This document shows, piece by piece, positions 1-12,615 of a stretch of DNA of 64,000 nt. The stretch spans positions 36,813,315 to 36,877,314 of the forward strand of contig OU744730.1 in NCBI GenBank assembly GCA_916613615.1, written 5' to 3'. Each line of letters opens with the position of its first letter. Position 1 is the first letter of the stretch. The position numbers and the translations under genes are program-made. Under the pieces are notes generated by a model. The model saw nothing but the letters and a program-made list of their open reading frames with translations, searched no databases and had not been told where the DNA came from. Source of the DNA: Steromphala cineraria. Lineage: Eukaryota; Mollusca; Gastropoda; Trochida; Trochidae.

Positions 1-424
1 CTGTAGTTTCCCTTACACCATCGATACATTCACTCTCGTCTGTTGTTTCCCATATACCATTGATAAATTTTACGGTGTTTTCTCCCTTATACCATCGGTA
101 CATTCACTCTGTAGTTTCCCTTATATCATTGATAAATTTTACGTTGTTTTTTCCCTTATACCATTGGTACATTCACTCTGTTGTTTCCCATATACCATTG
201 ATAAATTTTACGGTGTTTTTTCCCTTATACCATCGGTACATTCACTCTGTAGTTTCCCTTATACTATCTATACATTCACGTTGTAGTTTCCCTTATACCA
301 TCGATACATTCACGTTGTAGTTTCCCTTATACCATCGATACATTCACGCTGTAGTTTCCCTTATACCATTGATACATTCACGCTGTAGTTTCCCTTATAC
401 CATCGATACATTCACGTTGTAGTA
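1..424. repeat. 34-bp minisatellite
   Basis: Head-to-tail copies of a unit with TTTCCCTTATACCATCGATA, CATTCA and a variable CTCTGTAG/CGTTGTAG tail. The last copies start at 317, 351 and 385, giving a 34-bp period. A diverged subtype with GATAAATTTTACG alternates in the first half. The array begins before the window. An 86-codon open frame across it is a by-product of the repeat. Confidence 0.95.
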
Positions 425-582
425 CGGTTTATTTACATCTTAGGGGAAAATACTTGAAAGCATATTATTTCGGATATCCTAATATAAATAAATTTGTCGC
501 ATTATTGTCAAGTTCAAATAGTAATATTGTTCAGAATGTTGCTATGTATCTATTCTATGCCTCTTTATACAGACATTATAAG

Positions 583-718
583 TTGTTTGCTTCTCACGAG
601 GGTAATACGGTCTGAAGTACCATTTTTGTAGAAATGTTGACCGAGCCGCAAGGCGAGGGCTGAAATTTTTACAAAGATGGTACATCAGACCGTATTACCC
701 GAGGGAGAAGCATACAAC
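583..718. repeat. Foldback (inverted repeat), arms about 54 nt
   Basis: The left arm (583-635) and right arm (664-718) are reverse complements with few mismatches and share GGGTAATACGGTCTGA and GTACCAT. They are separated by about 28 nt containing GAGCCGCAAGGCGAGGG. It is probably a small foldback transposon; no clear target duplication was found. Confidence 0.8.
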
Positions 719-720
719 GA

Positions 721-2040
721 ATTTATCTTACCGTCATGTCAGAAGAAAATATATTCATTTCTTTTTGATTGCCGTTAACGGATGAGCCATCACCGCTTGA
801 ACGACCTTGACCCCAAAAGTAAACAAAATGGCGTCATCCAACCCGACTGAAATGTTCTGAATCGAGTAACGTAAAACTACTAGCCTAAACATGCTTAAGA
901 ACTATTTGATTTTAATTCTATGGCATGTGCAAGTAATGCAATGAGGAATTTGTTTCCAAAGGAAACATAGAATGATGGGAAAACAAATCTATAATTATTA
1001 ATCACGAAAACGGCTAATCGAACTTATGTAAACTCTGCACACCGCGTGCGTCATTTGGTAACGTCATGTTAATGCTATGCGCCACCTCTTCTCGGAAAGG
1101 AGCTGTTGCTATGGCAGCGGGGTACATGAAATTTGTACACCGTGAGAGGTGAGTCTCCCGGGATACATAAGATAAAACGAGTATTTTACTGTAAGGTAAG
1201 ATAAAAAATGATGAATACTTAGATTAGAATGAATTGTACTTATGTTTATACAAATGCTGGTATTATATGGTATGCTGACTTTGTATATACTGATTTAACA
1301 TTCCATTCATTGTACAGATATGTAAATAATGTATTTAACAAATGTACTACAGACCTGTTGCCTATAAGTTATGAATAAAGATTGAAGACAGAAAGTATGA
1401 TATTTATAATTGTACGACTGTCTTAATACACAAGGGGTCCCAATCAGCTCTTCCGATGCCATCTTTGGTCATAATCTTTGGAATTGGAATACAAAATTAT
1501 GAAATTTATGAATTTTTAAAATTAAAGTTGTTATCAATATGAAAACATTGATAGAACATAATTTGTTCATGCAATTTGTCTGTGAGATTGGATAAAAACA
1601 AGCAAACGGGTCATTTCTAGTTTCTAGTTAAGGAGGTTTTCAACGGAGTTTTTTGAAAGGCGTGTTTTTCAAAAGCATTAAGAGATATAGCTTTGAAATT
1701 ACAAACTTAGTTCAATTATATCTTGAAAACATGAAATAATCTGTTTAAGCCGTAACTATCACTCGTAGCTTAGCCTATCATACATTTTATATGCTATCGT
1801 TTCTTTTGCCCCTGAGTGTACATGTAGATCTAATCACATACCAAGTTTCGTAACAAAAATTACGAACCGTTTTTCAGATATTGCCCGAAAACATAATTAA
1901 CAACCAGATAAGGATAAGGTATGCAAAGACACTCATTGACATCACAAAAATGTTCAATATATGACAATTCCTAAACTGTGGTACAAAAGAAACTTTACAC
2001 CCTATTGTATCACTCATAAAGTAGAATTAACAAAACATTC
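721..2040. other. Intergenic or intronic, no gene seen
   Basis: AT-rich unique-looking sequence with stops in all frames. No exon, RNA gene or repeat structure was recognised. Confidence 0.6.
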
Positions 2041-2163
2041 ATATGATAGAACCGGGCTATTATTCAATGTTAAATGTTGACTGATTCGGCAGACCATCAA
2101 CTATGTCATTTCGTGATTTCCATAGTGAATGTGTTTGTCAGTTCAAGAGCACTCAATGTCACA

Positions 2164-2850
2164 TCAATATCTTGTGTGACCTCCATTGGCGTTGATACAG
2201 GCCATTACTCGCCGTCTCATGGGTAACGTAAGTCAGCTGGAATCTGTCTCCACTTGTCATGAAGTGCCTGTTCCAGTTGCTGTCTGGTCTGTGGCTGCGA
2301 CTGTCAACGTCTCAGCTGTCGTCCAAACTGATCCCAAAGATGTTCTATGGATGACAAGTCGGAGGAGCGCGCTGGCCATGGGAAAACGTTGACGTTGTTC
2401 TGGCACGGTTATCTCTGGTGAAAGTCACAGTATGGGGTGTGGCGTTATCTTGCTAAAATATGGTCACCTGTACCTGTTATTGAAGGAATGGCAGCACTAC
2501 GGGAGTCAGTACTTGATCTTGGTACGCCTGATCAGTAAGATTTCCTTGTATGGTAACTAGAGGTGTCGTCTGGTCCCCAAAACTGCCTCCCCAGACCATC
2601 ACCGCGCCGCCACCAAAGGGATGAACCTCTTGTACACAACCTGGTGCAGGTCGATCACCTCTACGCTTATAAACTTCGGCATGGTGCATATTAAACCGAC
2701 TTTCGTCAGTAAAGATTACCCGTAGCCAATTCCGCCGTTGCCAACGTCGCAGGTCCTTGTCCAGATCTTGCAATATGGCTGTTTGTTGCTCTCACCTGCA
2801 TGGGACATAACGACGGCTCACTCTCGTTGCTCTGGTGTTAATCTTGGCAT
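2164..2850 (-). pseudogene. Tc1-like transposase, internally deleted
   Basis: Relic of a Tc1/mariner-superfamily DDE transposase (cut-and-paste at TA sites). On the minus strand the N-terminal start MPRLTPEQRE lies at about 2850-2820, then a TGA stop. Within about 60 bp the sequence jumps to the catalytic core (WLRVIFTDESRF near 2700), so most of the DNA-binding domain has been deleted. The second catalytic aspartate region (QDNATPH) follows a TAA at about 2477 and a frame change. The C-terminal RRRVMACINANGGHTRY ends at TGA near 2164. About 690 bp remain of a gene that is normally about 1 kb. Terminal inverted repeats were not identified. Confidence 0.85.
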
Positions 2851-2959
2851 TATTTTTAGTGTGCTTTTCTTTGCAATAGATCCAGTTCATCATGCGGCAC
2901 ACCTTTCATACTGTTTGTGCAAGAATTCCACGTGTTGTCACCAAAAATCATGAATTTCG

Positions 2960-3870
2960 AGAAACCGCCATCAAAAGCAAGAATTAATTGAAGTTGGTGT
3001 TTTTGAGCGAATATGTTACGTGCCGTGTGTTTGGTATATCATACCGACCAAAGGTTTCAATTTTGCTTTGTATATTTTCAAAATATTTACTAAATTACGG
3101 GTTCTTTTGTTCATTTGTTCCTCAGTTTTATTGGACCCTCGATTCCAAAAGTACACGGATCGCTTACATGAGTTAGTGAAATAACCTTTCAAAAATTATC
3201 GACTCAAATATTACCTATCTGCTTTGGGTAGGTTCACAAAATATAACTGACTTATACCTGTGTAGTATTGTTCAGTTTTCGATCAAAATCGCGACTTTTG
3301 ATCTGTTCATTGTCACAGAACTGAATCGATAAGTACTCAGTTTATATCGAGCTCATGCAGCGAGACAATTTTCAGAGTTGAGCATATGCTTATTAAACGG
3401 TATGTATCTTTAATTTTAATACTTTGTTTATTGTTAAAGCTTCTTTACAGACTGTTCATACATGTACATCATTAAAAGTTCGAGATACAGATGAGTCAAA
3501 CAGAAAAGACTCAAACGTATTTAAAAAAAACCTTTTTGAATCATGTAGCAGAGAAAATTTTAGTTGATAGTCGTTAACATATTCAAAGAATATGATTTAT
3601 GACATTGGTTTGAGTGATTTACAATGAGTCTATTTTCGTATATGACAACTATGACAACTAAGTTAGGTTTGTAAATAGTGACTTATTATTGGAGCTGAAA
3701 GGTTATGACAACCATGTGACTGAACAAATCACGTAATATTAGCAAAGCGTAGGAGTGTAAAAACACCCTTTCATCCCTTACAAATTGATTACGTGATGAA
3801 CGTCTGGTCACGCATACGAGGAAGCTTTTGTTGTAATGTTTGACTAAATGATACCACAATATTGCAATTG
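2960..3870. other. No gene seen
   Basis: AT-rich sequence. The short open frame at 2988-3176 has no recognisable content. Confidence 0.5.
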
Positions 3871-3879
3871 ATAATGTCT

Positions 3880-4142
3880 TGACCTTGGCAGGTAGACACA
3901 TACACTGTAATGTAGTGCATGAGTAGAGCCGACCAGTGCTGCTGCCAGCCAAGTTGCCCAGCTGTATGTGTGACGTCATACCCAGCGGTGGGCCGGGAGA
4001 GAGCTAGGGGGTTGCGAGCTGCCTTTCATTCGAGGAGCGTGCCTCTTAGATGCAGCGAGCATTTTAGCACTGTCTCTTGATCCAAGTGTTTGGAACATTG
4101 TCTGGCAATTTGGTTACCAAAGGCAAGAGAAAGAAGTTAGCC
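3880..4142 (+). promoter_or_regulatory. Candidate promoter and 5' UTR of the Neto-like gene
   Basis: A locally GC-richer stretch in AT-rich surroundings, with a perfect CRE palindrome TGACGTCA at 3971-3978 and purine/GC-rich sequence at 3979-4060. It lies just before an ATGATG and a strong splice donor. No TATA box is obvious. The assignment rests on position and the exon that follows. Confidence 0.35.
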
Positions 4143-4155
4143 ATGATGGAGGTCG
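4143..4155 (+). CDS. Candidate first coding exon (MMEV) of the Neto-like gene
   Basis: The context AGCCATGATGGAGGTCG is followed at once by GTAAGT. It reads Met-Met-Glu-Val and leaves one base, so the intron is phase 1. The signal-peptide exon at 39701 needs exactly a phase 1 donor and lacks its own Met. Joined, Met-Met-Glu-Val-Glu leads directly into the hydrophobic core of a signal peptide. This would make intron 1 about 35.5 kb. The link is inference; another phase 1 first exon, inside or upstream of the window, is possible. Confidence 0.4.
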
Positions 4156-5780
4156 GTAAGTAATTTAACGTTAAACAAGTGGATATAACTCGAGGATAGC
4201 TAGATAGAGTGCAAACTGTTGCCATTATCATCCTGCTTAGATATCTGATATAATCTAAACGAACGTTTCTGAACGTATAGTTCTTAGCCAATGCATAGTT
4301 ATATATGTTACATTTGACGACTTTGCTTTCGAAGAGACATGCCAAATATCTTAGTTTTTAAATACCAAGGCAACATGATGTTCCTGAAGTCCAAAACGCG
4401 TAACTCTGGAGTTCATTGTTTACATGTAGATTTATGAAGACCCCGTTTAGCGTGGGCCCTCTTCAGTGGTCTTTTCAAACATATTCGAGAGAAAGAGTGT
4501 TACCAAACAACTAACTCAAACGACTCGTATAATCTTTTGAAATTTGGAAAGCGTTTATTCAAATTATGAACATCACTAAAAATGAAACTAAAAAAGCACA
4601 ATGAGATGATCATGGTAACTAATACATACTTTGTATACTTGTGTAGCGACAGCAACATAAGACCTAAACATCTAAGTATAGTATCGTTAAATCCTTGGTC
4701 ATACAGCAGAACGCTTGTGATATGAAAGAGAGCTGTACGTTTCGACATGAGAAGTAATGTTACTGAACCTTCGCCTGCCAGCCAGCCAGCCAGCCAGCCA
4801 GCCCTTGATGCATGCCTGGATAAGAAGCAGATGTCTTCATGCTGTGACCGCTCACTGGGGGTAGCCGTTTCTGGCTGCTGGGCGCCTTGTCGGTCTGTCT
4901 GAGAGGGCTGCAGCCAGCGGGCACCACGTCCTCTTATCTATATCATACATGTTCAACAAATATTTCCTGGCGTTTTAGTAGAAAGCCATGTTTGTCTCAG
5001 ATTTAGGTATTTCTATTATGAAATATTTTTCTTTCATCTCATCTCATATTAAATTTACGTTGTAGTTTTAAAGTGCCAAGCTAAAGACTGATTTTTAGTA
5101 CATGAACAATTCAGCTTATCAGGTCAACTAGAGAGCCACTCGTGAAAGGTATTGAATCCTGTATACAAAACCTTTTCATTTGTGTCATCATTATAACGCT
5201 TAGAAGTTTTCTGCAGTACGACATGAACGTACAAGTCGCTATAATGATCGAAAACTGGACAGTGACGCTCCTTTATTAGACGTGTGATTTCCTCTTTTAT
5301 GTATTTAAAGGCTACTTTTAGATTTTCATGAAAAATCAGTATTTAGCATATGTTACGTTTAGGGATGAAAAGTTGAGCTGTCAGGCGTATTCCGATATCT
5401 TAGCTATTTTTGACTTCTCCAGATCTCCTGCTTCCAGAACCTGAACTTTTGAAGGGATAAGCTTCGTTCCTGGTGATTTGAATATTTAATTTAAGGACTG
5501 ATCTCATCCTCCCCCCAAATATGAGCGTGACAGGCAGTTTATCAAATGATTCCTCCCAAACAAATTTGCATAGGAGGCAAAATGAGTAATGTTTTGGATA
5601 TCTTTTAATCGGATTTGTTAATTTGGTAATGGCCTTCTCTAAATATAGTAAACGGAGTTAGAAAGGCAATTCATGTTTAACGTGACAGAACTCACTTTGG
5701 CCACTTGGTAAAGTGTAAAGAAACATTTCATTATTGATGAAAGCCTAACGTTGCGCATAACACACAAACGCAGCTACGTG
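4156..5780. other. No gene seen; short CCAG tetranucleotide run
   Basis: Intronic or intergenic AT-rich DNA. A (CCAG)n run occurs at about 4776-4804. No other structure was recognised. Confidence 0.5.
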
Positions 5781-5849
5781 TACTGACCACCGTGCGCGTT
5801 CATTCACTGGACGCAGGTCCTTTATAAGCACCAAAATCTGAAGATCTAT

Positions 5850-6405
5850 CACGCTGCAGACATGCAACGCTTTGCAGCACAGTGGTATCAGGTCGTCGGA
5901 AAGGCTCGCCAGGGAGCTGCAGATGCTAGGAGTACCACACACTTTCATGCGCATCCGTCAACAGGCAACTGAAACAGTAGCAGATCGTCCTCGATTTCAG
6001 ACGCCACCTGTAACATAGTTTTTAAGTGTTGCGCACCTGGAATACAGTTTCTAATCGGTCACTGACTCTTGAAAATGACTGGGACAAGAGGACGCTAATG
6101 TGGTATGCAGACAGTTTGTTGTTCACAATATCAGGTGTCCGCATCCTTTCCATGAGCCTGTCCTACTGCACTGCACAGACTGGCCTGACCGCAATAGACA
6201 GCTAACTGGGCCAATATCGGTATCAGACCTTGACAAAAAGTAAATTACAATGACGAATCAAGATGCAGCCTCTCCTTTACAGATTAGCTAGAATGCATTT
6301 ATCGCCTCAAGAGGTGATACTCGTCCGGCATGAATCCAGTCGAACACTAAGTTTGTGGGATGAAGCTCTTAAACACCATTGGGAGGCCATCTTACAATAC
6401 TTTTG
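5850..6405 (+). pseudogene. Tc1-like transposase relic
   Basis: Scattered plus-strand fragments of a Tc1/mariner transposase in the right order but different frames: the linker ETVADRPR (about 5970-5993), PHPFHEPVLL near 6140-6170 (position of the conserved PVLT block), the first DDE motif NDESRCSLSFTD at about 6250-6285, and the MNPVEH and WDEALK blocks at about 6330-6370 (family pattern DLNPIEHLWDE). The second aspartate block is missing, so there are several internal deletions as well as frameshifts. Its orientation is opposite to the relic at 2164-2850 and the sequence differs, so it is a separate insertion. Confidence 0.7.
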
Positions 6406-6409
6406 CGTT

Positions 6410-8430
6410 GCTTGTGCCTGAAAGTCCCGGCGAGTGTAGACATGTCGGTGAGCACATGGTGAAAAAAGATGATGCTGACTCAAAACAATCCCTCCTGTGG
6501 TTTCTTTATTGTGACGTCACAGATGTTGATGTTAGTCAAAAATCATAATTATACCCTCTCTACGAAGTAAGCGGAAGTATACGGAGGTCTATACGTCCGC
6601 CTTCCGTCCGTCCTTCGAAAAAAAAAAAAATTCTGTCCGGTGAATTATCTCAAAATCTTATTAGCTCTAGATCAACCAAACTTTGCACACTTGTAAAACA
6701 TAATTAGTTTAGTTTTCTCAAACACTATCGATGGTTTAGAGGCAAACCGAGATATCTCCAAAATATGCAGTTTTCAGTTTTTACACCATTGAACTGACCT
6801 AATTTTGATGCATATGCAATATAAATATCTCGAAGAAATAGTACATGTAATTAATAACACAGTTCAGTACATCTGTTTTATCAATAATTTCTTAAAGTCA
6901 TCATGAAACGTTTTGAGATGTCTCATTTTGACCACTGATAAACGAAGTATACCTTGAATTTAGAGAAAGATGAAATTAGAGAAATGTTTGGCTATATATT
7001 ATGCACAATTTTGGAAATAAGATTGTGATACCGAATTTGAAAGTTGGACATTGAATTTGTAACATGTGAATGTGGTTCATTGGTTAAGCATGCATCATTA
7101 GGTTAACATGCGTATAAAGGTTGGTATCAAGTAATGCGTGTCCAACTCCTTACTAATTCGTTAGATAGTTACACCATACTCTGACATCAAAATATACTTT
7201 TCGAACAACGACAGGAAACCCGTATTTTATTCACGAAGTATGCCACCCAAATAGACCAACAATCTGTAACGTTCCCTGTACTTGAAGTTTCCGTACTTGG
7301 TTTCTTATAACTATGTTGTTCGAAGATTCAAATATTCATCCAGAAGGCATAGTTTATGTAGTTTAGGAGGGACAGTCAAAATGTGTGACAGCAGCCTTTA
7401 ACTTCATTACATTTCGAAAACAAAGAATGAGCTGGCTGACATCCCACTTCTATGGCATATATTCTAAATTTTGCAATCGATTTAGAATGAAGACTCCTTT
7501 CAGTCATTTCCTGACGTTATTCAATATTTCAAAAAGATTTGATAAACTTTTACCATAATTATATAAACAAATTTCAAGGGCAAAATGTACATTTCTTTTG
7601 CATGAAATCATGATTGTATGAAAACTTCGAGTATTTTTAAAAATCGGTTTTTACTAGCTGAATTTGGTGATTGATTTCAAATAAACTTAATTATGTTAAT
7701 GTGCTTACAGTCCTAATTTAGTTAGAATTGATAAGAATTACTTTACTTGTTTATTCATTTAATGGGAAGACACGCATTTTCCATTCGAAATTGTAATGCA
7801 CACATTATTGTTGAGTGCAGCTTAAGTCAAATTATGGTTCCATTCAATAATCGGTTCAAACAAGTGATAAATTCAAAAGACACATCAGAATAAACCCTAT
7901 CAAGTAATCCCTGGTAGAAGTGTATAACTATTATAAGGGTACTGGAAACATACACTATCGATGCAAAATAAACTCCCCTGCTATGTTTTAAATCACAGTG
8001 ACTTGTGTTCATAAATTTCACCAAAGGATAAACCAGAAGTTGGCCCCGGATATCACAAGACCTTTAAAGTTAACCCGGATGTGCTGACTAGTACTGTTAA
8101 AGATACCTGCACATAACAATGTGAAATAAGTTAAATCTGACCCAACAATGCTATCTAATGATATTGGGGTATTCAAATTGAGAGTAAGCAATCTGATTAT
8201 ATAAATAAAATGTCGATCTCGTGTATCTATTTAGCATGGAATTTCCACATTTACAATAAAGCAACGAACGAGACATCTTGATTTATCTTGTTTATGTATC
8301 TGAATAGTCCTATGTTTGCTATATACTTTCAGAGGCAAAACAGTACACCATTGAGATGTTTTCTTCTGTCACCAAGCAAAATTTTACATGTACATCTACT
8401 ATCCGAATATATCTCTTTTTGCCATTAAAA
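6410..8430. other. No gene seen
   Basis: AT-rich. A short CCGTCCGTCC-type motif and an A13 run lie at 6590-6632, resembling the heads of other repeats in the window. Nothing else was recognised. Confidence 0.5.
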
Positions 8431-8439
8431 CAATAGGCA

Positions 8440-9400
8440 AAACAATAGATCTTGGTATAAAGATGTCAGTGATAACAGTTAGAATAAGATATGTCATGTA
8501 CCTGATTTATCATAGGTAGGCGCCCCATGTAAAAAGACAAGCAAATGTGTTATATTACAAACCTGCAGGCACCCATATAGAGGATAACTAAAAAATAAAA
8601 ACCTAGGCACTGTATGCAAAGACCGATAAAATTGACCTAGATGTTCGAAGTTCTAAACCAATAACATAAACCGACGTCCAAAAGAAAATGTACTCCATTT
8701 TTAATCATTCTGATTTAAGTATTTAAAACGATAGAACTGGAAAAAAACAAACAATGTACAATCTGCTAAATTCAACTAATCCTGAAGTTATTTATAATAT
8801 TGCAACTTATGTGAAACAATTAATATGAAATCTTATGTCAAATCTTTAAAGTTACGTGACCAACTACGATAACTGAAAACTCAACTGTAGTTTAGACCAC
8901 TGAGCCTTATATACCGAATAAACATGTTTGTCTGTTTTCAAAATTTCAGTTTTAAAAGTGTAAAGTTTCTTTTGGACGTCAGTTTACACGTACATGTTAG
9001 GTACATGTACATATGAATGTCTAAGAACTATGAGACTTTTGGCAATTTAACTCATCTATAATACTTAACCAAACAGTAAATATGAAAGAAATGAAGACAT
9101 TGCTGGACAAATTTTTCATTTACATACATCTAAACTCTGTCGGGCTTGCCTGCACGGCATATATTGTTAATTGCTTAGGCAGGAATTATATTATTATTCT
9201 CAAATTCATGTTAACAAGGACAAAGAAAATAGTGTTTAAATGTGGGTCTACATGTAACTGCTACTTTTCGTCATTATATAAGGAAACATAAAGCCCCTGA
9301 TTAAATAGTAAACTTCATATTTTAATCAATTTTACAAAATAAAGGGAACTAATAAAAGGAAAATTATATTTCTTTTTATTTATTTGATTAGGAAAAGTAA
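8440..9400 (+). mobile_element. Diverged copy of the 54.8-kb TIR element
   Basis: This stretch aligns by eye with 54930-55640: the blocks around CGCCCCATG...AAAGACA (8521), GACCTA...TTCGAAGTTCT (8635), TTTAACTCATC (9047) and CTCTGTCGG-CTTGCC (9135) recur in the same order at 55010, 55190, 55265 and 55360. The GGGGCAAAGCGC ends seen in the other copy are not visible here, so this copy is end-degraded. It is interrupted by a MITE at 8671-8986. Confidence 0.6.
8671..8986. mobile_element. MITE of about 315 bp inserted in the repeat copy
   Basis: The ends are inverted repeats: ACGTCCAAAAGAAA at about 8673 and TTTCTTTTGGACGT at about 8967, about 22 bp with few mismatches. The homologous stretch near 55215 lacks this block, so an empty site is visible. 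Confidence 0.65.
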
Positions 9401-9639
9401 TTGATAAGCCTGGCACTGTAACGCACGCCAGTGATTTATTATGTCATTTAGCAGATTTCCCGTCTTACCCTATTATCATCCGCAATAGCAATCAATTACC
9501 AACAAAAATCAACGTTATATAAACAGAACAGAACAAAACAGGGTTTAAATCTCAAGAAACACATAGAGTGATATAGAGAACCTACAGTACAAGTATATAC
9601 AAATATGATATAAATGGTCATTTACATAGTATTATTTTA

Positions 9640-11300
9640 ATAGTTTCAGACATTGTCTGATATATTTTGACAATTTGCAAATCAGTGGTTCGTAATTAAG
9701 GATATGAATTTGAAAATAGTTGCGTTGACACAGAAGTATTTTGGTAAATACGCTTTTCTTTGAGCAGTGAGAGATGAACAAATAAGTAAAAAATTATACT
9801 TGTCACAAACAGCTTCATTACATAATGTACATAGTACTCTTTTTTTTTCTTTTGGAATATTTACCTAGCGCCCTGCCTCTATGGGTAATATATGATTAGA
9901 TGTCCTAAGTTTAGTAACCTAAACTCTTATATCGAAAGGCAGCTTAAAAAGAAAAGGTTTTAGAATTTTGACATGTTTATACATTTCATAATAGTATCCT
10001 TTAGATGATTGTTTAATACCTGAGTTCCATTATTGTAGAAAATTATCTAAAAGGGTCCTCTTGTCATTCTTGAACAAAGTAATGTTATTTACACATTGGG
10101 AGTTCCATACATTAGACATTCCGGTTTCATCTATGATAGCTTTGACATGATTCAGCAGAACAAAATTACAGTTATTAACAATAATACTCAAAGTGTACAT
10201 AAGATATAAGACAATATGAGATAACTTATGACTAGTTTGTAACAGTTTAGCCCAGTAAGAGATCATTCTAATCTTGAAATTAATATTAAGGGGATACTTT
10301 CCTAGTTAACCATAAACCATAAAATTAGGAGTAGATTGTTTGACATATATATTTACGAAAGCGAAGATGCACACGTTCCAATAGTTCAACATTTAAAAAA
10401 CCCCATACAAAATGGGCTGTATAAGCTGATCAAAAAGTTTAAGTTGACAATCAATGGGGATGTCTAACTGGCGAATAAGTCTTAATCTGCTTAATATTGC
10501 TTTATAGGCCTGGTCAGAAAACCTTTAAATAGTTTTACAAAATCGGCCGTTGCCACAAAATAATATTCCATAACAATTTTTAATGGTCGATTTAATAAGT
10601 TGAATTTTTTTACGTACCTGACCTTTCGAAAAGATAACGATCTTTTTTTTTCTATATTTACATTAAGCTTCTATAGTTTACATAAATTTTCAAAGTCACT
10701 TTTTAAAACATTGTTGTAAACTTTCCGAAGTTTCGGCAAACAAAACAGTATCATCAGCATACAATAAAAATTATCAACTTTGTATATATACATTTACTTT
10801 TCAAAAGAGAAATTACAGTGGTAAGTCCATCTACATTGTGGTCTTTTAAGAAAGATTCAAGATCGTTTGAATAAATGGCAAAAGGAAATGGTGACAGATT
10901 TTCACCTTGTTTTACTCCTATTTTACAGGGGAAATAATCCGATAATTTGTCATTGTGCAGATATAATACATATTGTACATATTATAAATAACCGTAAAGC
11001 ATTTTCACGCATATTACTTCTTATCAGTTGAAGACAAAGTCCATGTCACCAAACTGTATCAAAAGCTTTACTGAAATCAATAAAATTAATATAATCTACA
11101 AGCCATGATTTTGGTGTTACACCACAGTCTAAAATCGCATTAAAAAGTAGTACACAGGCATCACAACAGGAATATATGCTTTTATATATTCATTACAGAC
11201 ACCATCAAGGCCACAAGCCTTGTTCTTATGCAGGCGTTTGACAGCATTGAATACTTCATCATTTGTAATCTTACAATCCAACAATTCACAATTCGGTACA
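9640..11300 (-). pseudogene. LINE reverse transcriptase relic
   Basis: The minus strand carries, in order, reverse-transcriptase landmarks in shifting frames: TNDEVFNAVKRL and KACGLDGVCNEYIK (11265-11190), LFNAILDCG, FIDFSKAFDTVW (about 11085-11050), GVKQGENLSPFPFAIYSNDL (about 10925-10865), a damaged ADDT-type active-site region (about 10750), STPNFMVYGL (about 10310), ISYWAKLL (10264) and a C-terminal Cys-rich piece near 9810. A deletion joins the finger region directly to the palm. The style (KACGLDGV.NEYIK and ISYWAKLL...LNHVK) resembles RTE/CR1-like non-LTR elements and differs from the two younger LINEs at 40 and 57 kb. No endonuclease part was seen. Confidence 0.8.
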
Positions 11301-11304
11301 TTGG

Positions 11305-11945
11305 ATGTTCATATATCTATATATGTAAAATTCATCACAGGCATTCAGTTACTAAAATTGATCAAACAATTTCTGATACTATTTATCCTTTATTTCAAAT
11401 TTTGCACATTTCTCTTACCTTATTAGGAGAGATGAAAAGAAAAGATGCAAAGTTACAAAACATAGAAAGTGTTATGAAAAAAAGAGTTTGTCCGACCAAT
11501 TGCAGAAAAAAAACCACCATTCATCCGTTCTTCCCAATTCCTCTTTTTGGGGGTCAAAGCTGCGCAAGAGACGTCTGGAAGTGAAAAAAGTTCAATTGGT
11601 CAGGGATGCAAGGTCGGGGGTATTGGTGAGCCACGCTCACTTTTTTACTTGTTTATTTTGAAACTTTTGATGTTTAAAAAATGTCAACAATTTATGCTCA
11701 ACTATGGTGACACCAAGAGAATACTAAACCTGAAACGAAAAACTGAGAATGAATACGCTTTTGTCAGAAATTGGTCTGTCTTCAGTTACACAGTGAAGTG
11801 TACATGTTAACAATAATAGTGTTGTAGCGCCTAAGAATACAAAGTATTGCATTCTTTTTATGGGGCCCTTTTAGAATTTCATGAACATAGCCATGAAAAA
11901 AGTCTATAGGCGTAAGTGAGATTTGGATGCAACCCCAACATTTTG
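11305..11945. other. No gene seen
   Basis: AT-rich. Short open frames here show no recognisable domain. Confidence 0.5.
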
Positions 11946-11949
11946 TGAT

Positions 11950-12615
11950 AATTAGCTTATGGCATGGCATGGCATGGTGTCCGGAGTCCGTCCGTCCATC
12001 CGTCTTTCCGTCCGTTCGTCCGTAAACTTTGTGAAATTTCGACTTCTCCTCAGAACCAGAAGGCCTAGAAAGCTGAAACTTTGGGCCACGCCCTAAAAAC
12101 CTTTTTTATCTTCTTCTCCAGAAGCAAAGGCCTAGAAGCTGAAACTTTGTGTACAGATCTTTGACTAGTGAGGATTAAAAAGTGTAGCTTTGGTGGCCCT
12201 GTGGTCCCAATAAGGGCCACAGGGGCCACGCCCTAAAAACCTATTTTCATCTTCTTCTCTAGAAGCATAATGCCTAGAAAGCTGAAACTTTGTGTACAGA
12301 CTCCTTGACTCGTGAGGATGAAAAATTGTAGCTTTGTTGAGCCTGTGGCCCCTAATCAGGGCCACAGGGGCCATGCCCTAAAAACCTATTTACATCTTTA
12401 ACTCCAGAAGCGTAAGGCCTAGAAAGCAGAAACCTTGTGAACATACTACTTGACTAGTGAGGAATATAAATCATAACTTTGGTGACCCTTTTGCCCCTAA
12501 TAAGGGCCACACCCTATGACCTACATGTATGAAGGGGAGAACCGCATTTGCCACACCCTAAAGCAAAATTGACATGAAGCCTGATGAGCTACAGATGGCT
12601 CTATTTTTGGAAAAA
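11950..12615 (+). repeat. Central-repeat element, block A
   Basis: The head has GGCATGG repeats and a CCGTCCGTCC run. It is followed by about four diverged tandem units of roughly 140-150 bp, each with AAGGCCTAGAAAGCTGAAAC, CTCCTTGACTAGTGAGGAT and GGGCCACAGGGGCCACGCCC. The tail is CTGATGAGCTACAGATGGCT and then T-rich. It is one of eight plus-oriented blocks of the family. Confidence 0.85.

Noticed and set aside
1..424. CRISPR-like array
   Set aside because: The units are contiguous tandem copies without unique spacers, in eukaryotic DNA; the same applies to 28650-29085 and 62078-62530.
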